Shown: one piece after another, positions 33,401-43,712 of the stretch
How the letters are laid out: each line of letters starts with the position of its first letter
Position numbering within the stretch: position 1 is the first letter of the stretch
Assembly (NCBI GenBank): GCA_035048485.1
Contig: CM068590.1
Coordinates: 18,216,774 to 18,280,773 of the forward strand
Length of the DNA: 64,000 nt
Direction of reading: 5' to 3'
Source: Pteria penguin
Lineage: Eukaryota > Mollusca > Bivalvia > Pterioida > Pteriidae
Position numbers and translations under genes: made by a program
The notes under the pieces: model-generated
Seen by the model: only the letters and a program-made list of their open reading frames with translations
Told to the model about the DNA's origin: nothing
Databases searched by the model: none

Positions 33401-35231
33401 ATCCAGCACCAAAACATGGCGGGAAAGCATGCGTTGGTAGTCATGAAGAGACAGTGATCTGTAATCAAGTACAGTGTCCAACAACACTTTCTATTCCCAC
33501 ATCACATACAACAGTGTCACCAGCTACAGGTAAGTCCTTTTCCTGTCGTGTGCCTCTTATTGACACAATGCCAAAGAGTCTGACACAGCTGTAATGCCAA
33601 ATATTTTATTATCTTCTATCGGTAATTAAAATATTAGTTGCTACAGTAGCTTTGTGGTTGTTTCACGTTGGGCGTTTGAGGTATCAGAGATGGGACCACA
33701 TGCCCAGGAGGAGTAGACGTCTCCAGTTTAGCTAATTAAAGTTCCAATATATAAAGGGGTTTTGGTTTGACCCTTGGCGTTTTCATAGGAAATTATCGTT
33801 AATAGAAAGCATCATTAAATGTTGAAATTTTTTGTGTTTCAATGGAGTGATTTACTGATGTCTCTCTTTTCTGGTGGATCTTCAACCAACCATGGACTTA
33901 TGTGGCAGTCCACGCTAGTGCATCAATTAAGGCAAATATTTGATAATTGACACGTCAGGAATTTTTAACAATGTCTCAGCTTGCTAAATGTAATGTTACA
34001 CTTCACTTGTTCTTATGATCATTTTACACTATATGTTATCTATTTTAACCATTTCTAGTAGTCAACGGTGCGTGGAGTGCTTGGTCATATGCATCACAGT
34101 GTTCAGTAACATGCGGTGGAGGACATCAAATACGAGTTCGTACATGTGATAATCCATTACCAAAACATGGCGGGAAAACATGTGTCGGTAGTCATGAAGA
34201 GACAGTGATCTGTAATCAAGTACAGTGTCTAACAATACTTCCCATTACTACATCACATACGATAGTTTCACCAACAACAGGTAAGTCCTTTTCTTTCGTG
34301 TGCCTCTTGGTGTCAATGCTAACGAGTCTCACACAGATATAATGCAAAGATGATAGAAAAATCCAAAGTCCGAAAATCATGAAACCAGAGGACATACAAA
34401 AACAGTGAAAAGGAAAACCAAGTAGAATAGAATAGAAAATGTCTGCTTGAAGAGCATATGTGATCCCCTATGATGGAATGAGATCAGGTGCCCGGGAAGA
34501 GTTAGCATCTCCTGCTTGCTAGCAAAAACCGTAACATATATTTATATCGGTGTCAATCAGAATACCAGGTATTTTATAATCAGTAATTAGTAATCAGTAA
34601 TTAAAATGTTAGTTGCGACAGTAACTTTGTGGTTTTTCCACGTTAGATATAGACTAGAAGGAGAAAACCTCTCCTGCTTAGCCACGTAAAACCCTATATA
34701 TAATACGGTTTTTGGTTGATCCCTTGACGTTTTCTATTGAAGATATCGTTAATAGGAAGCATTAGAAATGTTTCTTGTTTGAACTGGAGAACAAAAGACC
34801 TGAGTTGCACTTGTATTGGTTTCTGGAAGTAGGATTATATTTGACAATGCATCGTCTGTACAATAGGACGATAAAAACGGAGTATTTATGTCTATTCTCA
34901 GTTTCCGGTGATCCATGATGTCCATCTTGGACCTTTTTTCTGTGTATCACACTGACATAGCTGAAGAGAAGTTCTATAATATATCCCAAGGATTACTAAA
35001 TAAAGTTATGCATAATATAGCTATGGGCCGAGAGTGTAAAGTCACTTGATTATAAGTTATGACTCATGGCATTTTTGACCGGTCGGCAGGGGGTGCTTAT
35101 GTATATCGCACAATTATTTTAACCCTCCTCCACCCCCTTACGCATTTCTTTTATCTTTGTCTTGCAATATTTTAACAGAAGTGCACACGACACAATACAA
35201 AATATGGATTACAATACCAAAAGGAAGATAA
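21450..35231 (+). CDS. TSR array gene B: secreted Cys-rich/thrombospondin type-1 repeat protein, intact
   Basis: Exons: 21450-21492 (signal peptide [14 protein letters not shown]), 22911-23132, 23314-23421, 24717-24842 (cysteine-rich head), 25642-26655 (TSR1-6), 33308-33529 (TSR7), 34059-34280 (TSR8), 35179-35231 (tail [21 protein letters not shown]). All introns are phase 1; the sum is 2010 nt, about 669 residues. TSRs carry the W-x-x-W pairs (C-mannosylation type) and CSTTCG (O-fucosylation type) of the family, implying an extracellular adhesive role. TSR7 and 8 are followed by Thr/Ser/Pro-rich linkers ([11 protein letters not shown]). The head has three full six-Cys units plus a reduced fourth, and I do not recognise it as a named domain. 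The exon 4 donor (GTTTAT) is weak. The large TE-filled intron 26656-33307 makes the assignment of TSR7-8 to this gene an inference. Confidence 0.8.
22725..22900 (+). repeat. Diverged retroelement 3' end abutting gene B exon 2
   Basis: The stretch CAATTGACTGTTTTAAGTCG, then GTACAATCAG and a poly-T run, then TTGGTGGCTTCTGTCCTACA and GATGTCTATTCCC, follows the order of the 48600-48785 tail with more substitutions. It ends within about 10 bases of the AG acceptor at 22909-22910. Confidence 0.55.
23480..23640 (+). repeat. Diverged SINE copy
   Basis: The head contains GATTCGAATCTTTACC (B-box-like), then TCATTCGGATGAGACGATG and GGTCCTGCGTTATGG, which match the SINE's ATTCGGATGAGACAG and GAGGTCCCGTGTC segments. 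A further tail-like piece, CACCGTCACCACATAAGTG, lies at 24066-24084. Confidence 0.55.
23645..24020 (+). repeat. Retroelement 3' end copy
   Basis: It is closely matched to 52655-53060: GCACGGTTTATCATGTTGAT, CCTTTGATTGTTCTGCTG, CCGTCCTAAGTCGGTATCG and TAGCTCCATGGTGACTT in the same order. It lies in intron 3 of gene B. Confidence 0.72.
25159..25625. mobile_element. 467-bp snapback MITE with TA duplication, 16 nt before an exon
   Basis: The ends are CAGTTGGGTACAATCCTAAC and the near reverse complement closing GTTAGGACTGCACCTAACTG, giving about 35-bp terminal inverted repeats flanked by TA. The interior is full of AAGTGCACTTG and TCAAGTTTACTT self-complementary motifs. No coding capacity is seen; the TA target fits a Tc1/mariner-type nonautonomous element. 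It ends 16 nt before the TSR exon of gene B. Confidence 0.8.
27781..28018 (+). repeat. Full-length tRNA-derived SINE inside the mariner relic
   Basis: It starts GCCGGCGTGGCTTAGTGGCA (A-box-like) and has GGTTTGATTCCCG (B-box-like), the core GATCCCTTACTGCTTCGGG and an AATCAATCAATT tail. Flanks are TTCAAGAGTCTCAA (27767-27780) and TTCAAGAGCCTCAA (28019-28032), a 14-bp duplication with one mismatch. It is a useful reference copy for the others in the window. Confidence 0.9.
29330..29515 (+). repeat. A/C-rich simple sequence (AACAAAA)n with C and A runs
   Basis: Low-complexity AAAACAAAAAC units with a C13 run at about 29447-29459. It produces Lys/Thr/Asn or Phe/Cys/Leu-rich open frames on the two strands that are not genes. 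Confidence 0.9.
29585..29700 (+). repeat. Possible second tRNA-like SINE head
   Basis: The segment GCGGTCAAGTAATTAACC to GGTCGCTGGTTCGAAAGC has tRNA-like A- and B-box spacing. There is no CCA end or clear cloverleaf, so it is not called a tRNA gene. Confidence 0.35.
30035..30105 (+). repeat. Short retroelement 3' end copy
   Basis: It reads TGTGTGCATGACCTTGGTAA, then GTGTCATACAACTTTATCAG and ATGTCTTCTGTTTTCCCTTT, matching the last about 70 bp of the 48.79-kb tail. Confidence 0.7.
30160..30405 (+). repeat. Second SINE family copy
   Basis: The head is AAGGCGTTAGTAGTGATTCC and AAGTTCAAATCCCC (B-box-like). The body is different from the main SINE: GGGTCCAGTCTCTGGAAAC, then CTTGTCACAGCACGTAAAAG and CTATGTGCCG. 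It lies inside the foldback-like element. Confidence 0.5.
30504..30775 (-). repeat. tRNA-derived SINE with 12-bp target duplication
   Basis: This is an inverted copy of the SINE at 27781, ending on the + strand in CGGGACTCGAACCCCGGCC and ACTAGGTCACGCC. The direct repeat GCTTAGCCGGGA flanks it at 30492-30503 and 30776-30787. It is nested in the foldback-like element, so it is the youngest layer here. Confidence 0.9.
31245..31500 (-). repeat. tRNA-derived SINE, inverted
   Basis: It starts TTGATTGATTGATTTATG, passes GACCCACCCGATGCAGTGAG and ends GGGATTCGAACCCAGGCC with ACTAGGCC. It lies at the 5' end of the mariner relic. A 25-bp part of the promoter-distal region is missing compared with 63256-63533. 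Confidence 0.88.
34350..34545 (+). repeat. Repeat shared with 16290-16500
   Basis: It has the same block order as the 16.3-kb copy (GAGGACATACAAAAACAGTG, then GAAGAGCATATGTGATCCCC and GCATCTCCTGCTTGCTAGCA). It lies between TSR8 and the tail exon of gene B. Confidence 0.65.
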
Positions 35232-36283
35232 TATTGGTATGTGTTTCTTACAATACGTAAAGATTTAGTCCAAATATAATCTCCCCTATTTCCTTGTCAG
35301 TTTCTCCAAGATAAGTTACTATTAGCATGATAAACAATGAGTCGAAGTCTATATTTACTAATGAAATGCACTAAACTATCAGCTTGCTCCAGGAATGTGA
35401 CGTTATCTCAAAACAAGTTCACAATTTACATTGCAATTACGCCTAATAAGAAAAGCCATTCGAGTAAAATTCAATATATTAGGATAGTTGTACAAACTTC
35501 TGTTCCATGTTTATCATGCTGTGAGATGAATTCATGACCAGAGATAAAAATTACTTGGACATTAAGTAAACAATGAAGAGGTACCTATGGGTTGACTTTA
35601 TCTCGAAGTCCGTGGAACAAAAGTTCAATATCATGTATAGTATCATATTCAGACAAAAGCAAGCCCTAAATTCAAATTGCTGTGAGACCAGAAACCCGTG
35701 CAATAACTTTTCAATTCTAGGAAGTAATTACATATAAACACACTTGAAGGAGAGAACGACGTTAAGGTTAAAGTAATACCAACATAAATTAAAAAGCCTT
35801 GAACTCATAAGATATTTATGTATTACACTGTAATCTTTGGTTTATTAATTTTATCTTTAGGCTTTTATTTTACACCCAATGCAGTGATGTATCCACATAT
35901 GAAAGCATGATAGAACATCTTTTAGTGATGGTGATGGTGATTGATCCTTTTTGTGTACATTGCTGATGATATATATTTCAAATAACGGAGTTATTGAAAT
36001 ACAATACAAATATAGTCGAAAATTTTTGGTAAATTAAAGAGTGGCCCTCTTTTGTACAGTGCATGTAATGGTCTCTGTACTATTTTTTTTTTTTTGATGA
36101 ATTTAATTGTCTACTTTTATAAATGATTTAGATTACAGGTTCGGAGATGATTCAAAAGTCTATCCCACATCTAATTGCAACATGTATTTCATGAAATTCA
36201 ATTTAAAGTCAGCATTTCAAAATTAATTTGTCTGTATTTTGTCTGCGTTACAGTTTATTTCGTTTTTACTATTTTTTCTTTAC

Positions 36284-36365
36284 AGGTTTATAAAGGCGTT
36301 TTAGATGCATGTATGTATGTATCTATCTATAAAACATATTTAATACAATATACAATAAACTGAAT
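36284..36365 (+). other. Possible 3'-UTR exon of gene B
   Basis: A donor-like GGTATGTG follows the gene B stop at about 35236. An acceptor TTTCTTTACAG precedes GTTTATAAAGGCGTTTTAGA here, and an ACAATAAAC polyadenylation-like signal follows at about 36352. Gene C has a similar acceptor and GTATTCAGAGGCGTTCTACA at 55354, which supports a shared noncoding last exon. Confidence 0.4.
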
Positions 36366-37604
36366 TATTTTCAATATGTGATGGTAATCTCAGTTTGCTT
36401 AATTAAAAAATCTGTTGCTTCATTTATAAAGAGAAATTAAGGGTAAAGAATTTCATTATATATTTCACAGAAACTAAATTTTCAGTGGTTTGTCAAACTG
36501 CTGTGTATAGTGCAAGTTGTAATTGACCACTTATTTCTATATATGACAGATTGCTGAATCAAAGCTCTCAAAACATTAATACGTAAAATACAATGGAAAT
36601 TGTGATATTTCTGCATCAATCACATCAAAACAAGGATATGTAAAATACAGAAGAAATGGTGAGATTTCTTCATCAATGACATTACCTCTTAACATGTAAA
36701 CCACAGAAGAAATAGTGAGATTTCTTTATCAATTACATTAAATCATTAACAAGTAAAATACAGAAGAAATGGTGAGATTTCTTTATCAATTACACCAAAA
36801 CAATGACAATGGCAAAATAAAAAAAGATATGATATTATGTGATTTGCGGACTCTCTGTTAAATTTGGAATAGGATTTAGACCCCGTTATGTCAATGACAA
36901 AGGCTACAATGGGAAAGACACGTCCCGCATACTTCCTTTGGTTATATCATTAGATAAGTGTACTTATCTGGTGACGTTATTTGCCTGACCAAAGCATAGA
37001 ATGTTAGACAAAGGACCCACAGGAAACAGTAACTGGTCATTTACTTGTCACGTCTACTGCGCCACGTGATCCATGACTTTCATATCTCATCGGAAGACAA
37101 TACACTGACAAATCATAGACGAGGCTCCTAAACGGGACCTTTAGGTAACGAGCCAAGCAACTTACCGATTGAAATTCGCCCATTATCCGTATAATTCAGA
37201 CATGATAGAGTGAACCATGTAACAATCAGTATTCAGTTGAAAAGATCGCACGTAAAAGATATCACAAAATATTTCTTTGTAATAGAGTTGTTGTGCCAAT
37301 TTAGGACAGTTAATTGAAACGACAATTATCACTCAATTATGGTGGTAAACCGGTTTATGGTCTAACCTCCCAATTCACTACAAAAGTAGAACATACTTCC
37401 TCCATATAAGAAAAAGAATAACAGGCTATCCAAGCTGAGAGGTTTTAAAACATGAACATTATTGAGTAGTACAAATGGGCAGTACAAGTTCCTCAAATTT
37501 AATTTGATCTGCTTCTATGTTTTGTGCTCATTTATCCTTTCTTATAGAAACTTGGTTCCCGTGCTAAGATAAATTTGTTTGATGGTTCAAATCATATGAT
37601 GATC

Positions 37605-37702
37605 ATGATAATCATGATGATGTTGCTCTGTTTCCTCGTCTTACTGTTACTATTACTACTTCTTCTACAGCAATAACAACAACAACAACAACAACAACAA
37701 CA

Positions 37703-37775
<73 letters not shown>

Positions 37776-37870
37776 TTTATAATGATAATAATGATAATAA
37801 TAATAATAATTATAATACTAATAATTAAAATTATAATAATGTTAATTATAATAATAATCATAATATGTAT
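37605..37870 (+). repeat. Compound microsatellite (CAA)n(CTA)n(TAA)n
   Basis: Consecutive trinucleotide blocks run from AACAACAACAAC through CTACTACTAC to TAATAATAAT. Open frames across it are homopolymeric and not genes. Confidence 0.95.
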
Positions 37871-38582
37871 ACATTTATCTTACTATTATAAAGCTATCCA
37901 TTGGCTCGATATCGTTGCTAGTTGAGTGTGTGTCCTTTAAATTTTCTGTGACAACGTGACAACAGTTTGTAAATTATTGTTTAACTCCATCCTGCGTGGC
38001 TTTGTCTTTATACAAGTTCTGTGTCACATACTTTTAGGTCAGTTTAGTTAGAAGTTTGCTCTAAAATATTTGTTTTTGGATTTTTCCACGGTTTCTACCT
38101 TGAGCATCTCTGAAGATAAGTATATGGTGACCTAAATTATTATATGTATATATCCCCTAACACTTTTTATGTTATTTCTATATATATGCACTACCACTGT
38201 AATTGCCTGAGATAAAACTTTCAAGACCTATGTATTTTATTTCTGTATAAAATACATTGATCGGTGACGTTATAACGCCCCATATTTGACCCCCTTTTCA
38301 ACATAGAAAGCGACGTTTGGCAGACTTTTGATTGTTATGCTAATGACGTCATAATGAAATGTTCGACATTTCCAACCTTGCGTGACGTCATTAAAATCGT
38401 ATTTTGCGGTAAAGTGCTTGACATTTGACGAAAGTATGTCATTCTGGATAAACGTTACGTTGTCAAGGGACACCGGCTGTTTTTTTTTCAATTTATAACT
38501 TCCTTCCGGAATGATTTAATGATGCAGTTTATAAAAAGGAAAAGGAAGTTTCCAGTATGATATTTTGGCGTTAAAAGCGCAT

Positions 38583-38695
38583 ATATATAGAATAAGTGTC
38601 TTATTTTGTATTTTCATGCAGGAATAAAGTACAATGTCTGGTGCATTTATTAGATATAATGCGCGTTAGCAAAATAAGACACTTATTCTATATAT
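38583..38695. repeat. Perfect 26-bp inverted repeat with 61-nt loop
   Basis: The left arm starts ATATATAGAATAAGTGTC at 38583-38608. The right arm, CAAAATAAGACACTTATTC onward at 38670-38695, is its exact reverse complement. The loop carries GCGC-containing flanks. It could be a very small MITE or a hairpin-forming RNA; nothing in the sequence decides. Confidence 0.8.
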
Positions 38696-38699
38696 GATG

Positions 38700-41636
38700 T
38701 GTGTATCTAGATACACGAGTTGATGACAAAACATGACACTTGTGGATGACAGCGAGGGCAAGTATTCCATAAACAGCTCGATGGAATTTTAGTCATTATA
38801 TTCTGTAATACGTGACGCCAGAAGTTGTACAAAGGTTACTTTTCCCTGGGCTTTCATTATGACGTCAGTGTTTGAATTGTGATGTCACAGTGAAATGACG
38901 TTTAAAGTTGTACACTTACTTGAACATGAAGCCCGTTTTTACTAAGGATATCCCGTAAAATCTTGCAAATGGGTACTTTTAGATATCTCTCAGAGAAGTA
39001 CTGAAGCAGAAGGAGCGGTAATTTCTATGATTTTTATAATAATTCAATTAGGATTTTATGAAAAAGAAAAGTACTATAAGGAAAAACCGTTGGTGCTTCT
39101 TATGATGATATTAGAAATAAAATATTTCTTTTCAGTGTGGGAAATAATGATTTGTCAAATGGCCTTACCTTTCTATGAATTAAGAGAGTTTGTTTCACTG
39201 TCATTATAATTTGAGTGTCCAGTAATGTTTTTCTTCATATTAGTCAAATTCAAATTTTCTGATACATTTAATGAATCGGAATATTAATTTTAAGAGGAGG
39301 AAATTTCCACACATCCGGATCTTTGAAATGTTATTATTTACTCGCTAACATTAATATCAATCGATTTCTCTCTCTCTTATTTTATTTTAAAAATAGAATT
39401 TTTTCATCTACTGTCGTCTGTTAAACGGAATATGTAGCCTTTTATATGGAATTACTATTTATGGAAGATAACATACAAAGACAGAAAGTAATATTACTCG
39501 GCAAAAGTGCCCAGCGCTTATACATTGTTTGTATCACATGTCCTCGAGCATTATCTGAACTGTGTGATAAAAATTTTCAACAACAACATTTTCCCCGACA
39601 CCATTTCCTATTTCAGATCAAGATGCCTATAAAAGTATTTGGATTGATTTGTCCTTTACATTGTTACATTGACTAAATTTCAAATATAATTCAGTCACGT
39701 TTTATACCAAAAATCTGATTTAGACAAAATTCCGCACTAACAATAACTAAGAACCATGCATTTACTATACCTACACGCAATCAGTTTTATTTCAAAATAT
39801 AAATAAAAAGGTTTAAGCAGTGTACTGATGTAAGCAAAGTCTATCAAAATGCTCAACCTTGTTAATTATCCTTATTTGATTCCATATATTCTCCTGTCCC
39901 ATCTTGAGACAACCCTTTCAAAGATGTAAATGTCTGTTATGATGTTTTCGGATGTTCTAAACTGTTGTGATAAGATCTGGTCCTCAGTATAATTAGTAGT
40001 CCGGATCAGAAACGAGAAATATCGATTTCAAATGTAATTACAGATTACTACCTGATAACATTACTGTTTTGTTCGTAGTAAAAATCTCAGATACCGATCC
40101 GATTTCCACAACTCCAGTCCAAATATCATGACAATACATATATAAATATAACGCAAGCAATAGGCGACCCCTGTTGAAACAGAGGTTGGATCAGGTGCCA
40201 TGGAGGAGAAAGCATTCCCTGTCGATGGGTCACACACAAATTGATGTCATGATCAATAATAATAATAAAACCATATAACTACTATGAAATAAGGAAGTCA
40301 ACGTGCCAGACAACAATCGATCATATGAGCAAATAAGGTCTTTATAATGACCGTATACTCATGTCCTTGTGATAGAAACTTTTCTCCCAATAGATTGCCT
40401 CGATAAAAAAAGGAAAGAAACTCAGAAGAAGCTCAAGCATACCGAATCATTTAAGAAACATAAACACCTTACTCAGGGGATAAAGGAATGTTATTACTTG
40501 TATATGGAAAGTTAACAATGGGGAAATTAAAGTCACGATTGCCATTAATTGAAGTAGTAAGTTTAACATCTCGGTCAATATCAAGTAGAATATCTAAATA
40601 TGAAGCACATGAATTGGATACTGTAGTGTTTTTAATTTCCAGTAAATTGGGATGTATTGTATGTACGTATGTATCAATGTCCTTGTTACTGAAAGTACAC
40701 CACCAATATTCATGAATATAAGATTAAAGGACAAAGACAATTGCTTCATATTCTGACTAACAAGATTATGTAGCTAAGTTTATCACTGTGGCAACAGCCG
40801 ACGGCAAACAATCATTAAAAACTGTAGATGTCGAGACATCATCTAAACAATGTTAAGTTATTACTAGGGCAGAATTATGCCATCTGAACAAATACTATAG
40901 AGGAAAACTGCAGATGAAGAGAATGAGAAGGACAGAGAGAGTTAACTGTTGAGAGTAGACTTGAAGATAAAAGGCGTTAAGATACAGAATATGAGAGGCA
41001 GTGAAAGAGATGAGGGGGTCAGATTGCAAAACATAGGGTAAAAATGGGGCAGTTGGATTGTGGGGATGATAATTCGAATGAAATGAGGAAGATTATGGTA
41101 TTGAAAGTGACAACAAACAATCTGAACATAAGAACGACAAACAAATGACCATTATTATACATGTACATAAATATAAAAGACATTTAATGTAGAGTTTGAA
41201 ATACGTCACGCGATCAAGTCATGTGCTATCTAAATATTGAATTGTTACGTGTTATTGTATTTCCGGTGTGATGCAAAAGATATATAAGTACATAAAATGA
41301 CATTACAAAAATGTTGATTAATCAACATGTGTAAATGTTTGACTAACTAAATTTTATGACAATGGCGTAAGCTTACGTACATTCTTAAATCAACGAAATG
41401 TGTTTCATCAACCGGGCCGGTGTAAGTGTGTACGTACGTAAGGATCCGATTAACGAGTTGACTAACTTAATTTACGCAGCACAAATGCATGCATGAAGAA
41501 TATTAAATTTTTACTTTTCATAAGTCCAAAGGTACTTTTTATAGTATTTGTTCTTAAAATACATATATTTTGTGACACATCTTTTACATTATTACATCTA
41601 CACACGATGCGCTAGTAAACATGTAGTGACGTCATG
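38700..41636. other. Intergenic region between B and C, no gene seen
   Basis: AT-rich. It holds GACGTCA-rich pieces (38800-38900) related in style to 38270-38470, and a diverged copy of the GATCAGGTGCCATGGAGGAG repeat near 40160-40230. The open frames at 39446 and 40488 have no recognisable domains. Confidence 0.4.
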
Positions 41637-41733
41637 GAATGATATTCTGGACTGAGACCGATTATTTCACATAGATTTGACACCTTCTATACTAGAAGGT
41701 TACCTACTTTGACTTCTCCATATATAAATACAT
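41637..41733 (+). repeat. Dispersed repeat, inverse of 16518-16622
   Basis: It contains GGACTGAGACCGATTATTTC and GACACCTTCTATACTAGAAG, the reverse complement of the 16.5-kb copy. Confidence 0.7.
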
Positions 41734-41988
41734 ATCTACTGCAACAAACCATCTTTCAAAGTTCACCTTAGATGAATGGGTAAAGGGTCAAAGGTCAAGA
41801 ACTAGGACTTGCCATTTTACTTGTTTGCTGAATTTGAGTACATCAATGTTTCACCAACACATCTTGTCTACTTTATTATATTCTTGATAACTTTGACTGA
41901 GATAAAGCTGTGTATCAATAATTATCTCAAACCAAACTGTGGTTTTACTTCAACCTCAGGTCATATTTCAAGGTCAAGGTTAATAAAG

Positions 41989-42062
41989 GATACGGTTTTC
42001 TTGTTGTTTAAAGGATACGGTTTTCTTGTTGTTTAAAGGATACGGTTTTCTTGTTGTTTAAA
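41989..42062 (+). repeat. 25-bp tandem repeat, three copies
   Basis: The unit AAAGGATACGGTTTTCTTGT plus TGTTT is repeated three times essentially perfectly, following an AAAGGTCAAGG-type dispersed repeat at 41780-41990. Confidence 0.92.
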
Positions 42063-42789
42063 AGTTGATGCTCAAAGGGTAGAGTAAGATTGAGGTCATA
42101 TCTGCTTAGATACCCTGAATGATATATGGAGTTTTGTTCAATAACGGATTAAGAAATGCCCTTGAAATTAAAAAATAAAATGAAATATTCAATTGGTTAG
42201 GTTTTTTTATTGGAGGAAAATGTCACTCTATAAAATCTATTAAAATATTTTGGAAAAAATGTCAAATTTCTTTAAATACCTTGCTGCAACATATTTTTCT
42301 GACTAGATATGGTATCAATCTTATTGTATATATTAAATATGAAGTAGTACCTGTGATATGAGCCATTATCTGTCAATTCATTATTTTTGATTAAAAATCA
42401 TGTCTGTTCAAATTTTCATATTGATCTCATTACTTTATATGTAAAGGTATAGAAAGGGGGATCACTTTAGCGGAAAAACTCATCCTTAATGGTGTATTCA
42501 TATTTCTACAGAATCTCGCATGAAATCCAGAAATGTCATATCAAAAAAAAAAAAATCAATGAGTCATTTTTAGTGCCCCTTGCAATCGCTACCTTAATTC
42601 ATACTGTGTTACTTTTTTAAATTTATTTCACCGTGTAGTTTAAATGTTATGATTAGATATTCGATCTGACAAAATTTTGCTCGATCTATCATGCTGTCAA
42701 ACCAAATGTATGGCAAGTATCTCAAGTTCTCAGACGGCAAATGTGCAAGCAAGATATTTGTTTTACGAAGTACAATGCATGCCAGTAAA

Positions 42790-42915
42790 TAGTATACAGT
42801 TGTTGACTGGGGTGGAGGTCAACAGCTGATTTGTTGAACCCGAGGATGAACTGTTGACCGAGGCCGAAGGGTCCAACAAATCAGCTGTTGACCGAAACCG
42901 CAGACAACTGTTTTG
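42790..42915. repeat. Inverted repeat with CAACAGCTGATTTGTTG arms
   Basis: GGTCAACAGCTGATTTGTTG at about 42828 is mirrored by CAACAAATCAGCTGTTGACC at about 42871. An outer imperfect pair (ACAGTTGTTGACTG / CAGACAACTG) flanks it. Probably a small snapback element. Confidence 0.7.
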
Positions 42916-43594
42916 TTATACTTTTTATATAAACAAGATGTGAAAATGATTAAATTTACCAATATTCAGCGTCTAACTGAGGGAATCAATAAAATAAGCT
43001 TAAATTAAAAAAAAAAACTTGTTACCATAACGGCATTTTAGATCACGTCGGTCAACAGTTTGTCACGTGACCGGCCCAACAGTCGATTTTAACAGCTCGT
43101 TTGGACCGGCTGTTTTTTACCGTCGATTTATTGGACTTTTTAAATATAGATTATTAAGGGTAAAATAGTAAAGGGTATAATAATATTAAATCTTTGTGTT
43201 ATAATACAAAACCTTAAGTACTTGATGACCATGGTCTTTTAAAAAAGCAGTTTTGGGTAATTTACCATGCATGGAGTAAAAGTCCCTTTTCACGTGGTTA
43301 TTAACCCTGACTTTCATTGACGTGAAATAATTGTAATCAACTGAAAACATTTAAATACTGGATAATTAAATTTTTTTTTATGTCAAAAGGTAATTTCTTG
43401 CAATATAACATCAGTTTTTTTATACACGTACTGCTATCCATTTAGTTTTTTCCCGCAGTGAAAAATGCTCTACTAAAATAGAATATCCTAAAACTGAAGT
43501 GGATTTAAATGCATATCAAATGCAAGTCAACTGCCCCATAAAGCTGCAAAATTAAAATCTACCACTCCAAATGTAATACTAAACTTCTGGACTT

Positions 43595-43712
43595 GGGTCA
43601 ATAATAGTACCATGACCTTCATTTTCTTATCATTTATAGGGTCAATAAGTTGATGTCACACCCACACCAGAGCAAGTCATCACTGTTGTCAGCGTAGTCA
43701 CACAAGAAAGGG
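43595..43712 (+). promoter_or_regulatory. Conserved upstream block of TSR gene C
   Basis: It contains GGGTCAATAATAGTACCATG followed by ACCTTCATTTTCTTATC, then TTGATGTCACACCCACACCA. It aligns best with the gene A block (GTATGACCTTCATTCC and TTGATGTCACTCCAACAC). Confidence 0.55.

Noticed and set aside
37592..37861. Poly-Ile/Ser/Cys open frame
   Set aside because: Trinucleotide microsatellite translated in frame; likewise at 50164-50606 and 61512-61863 upstream of the lectin exon.
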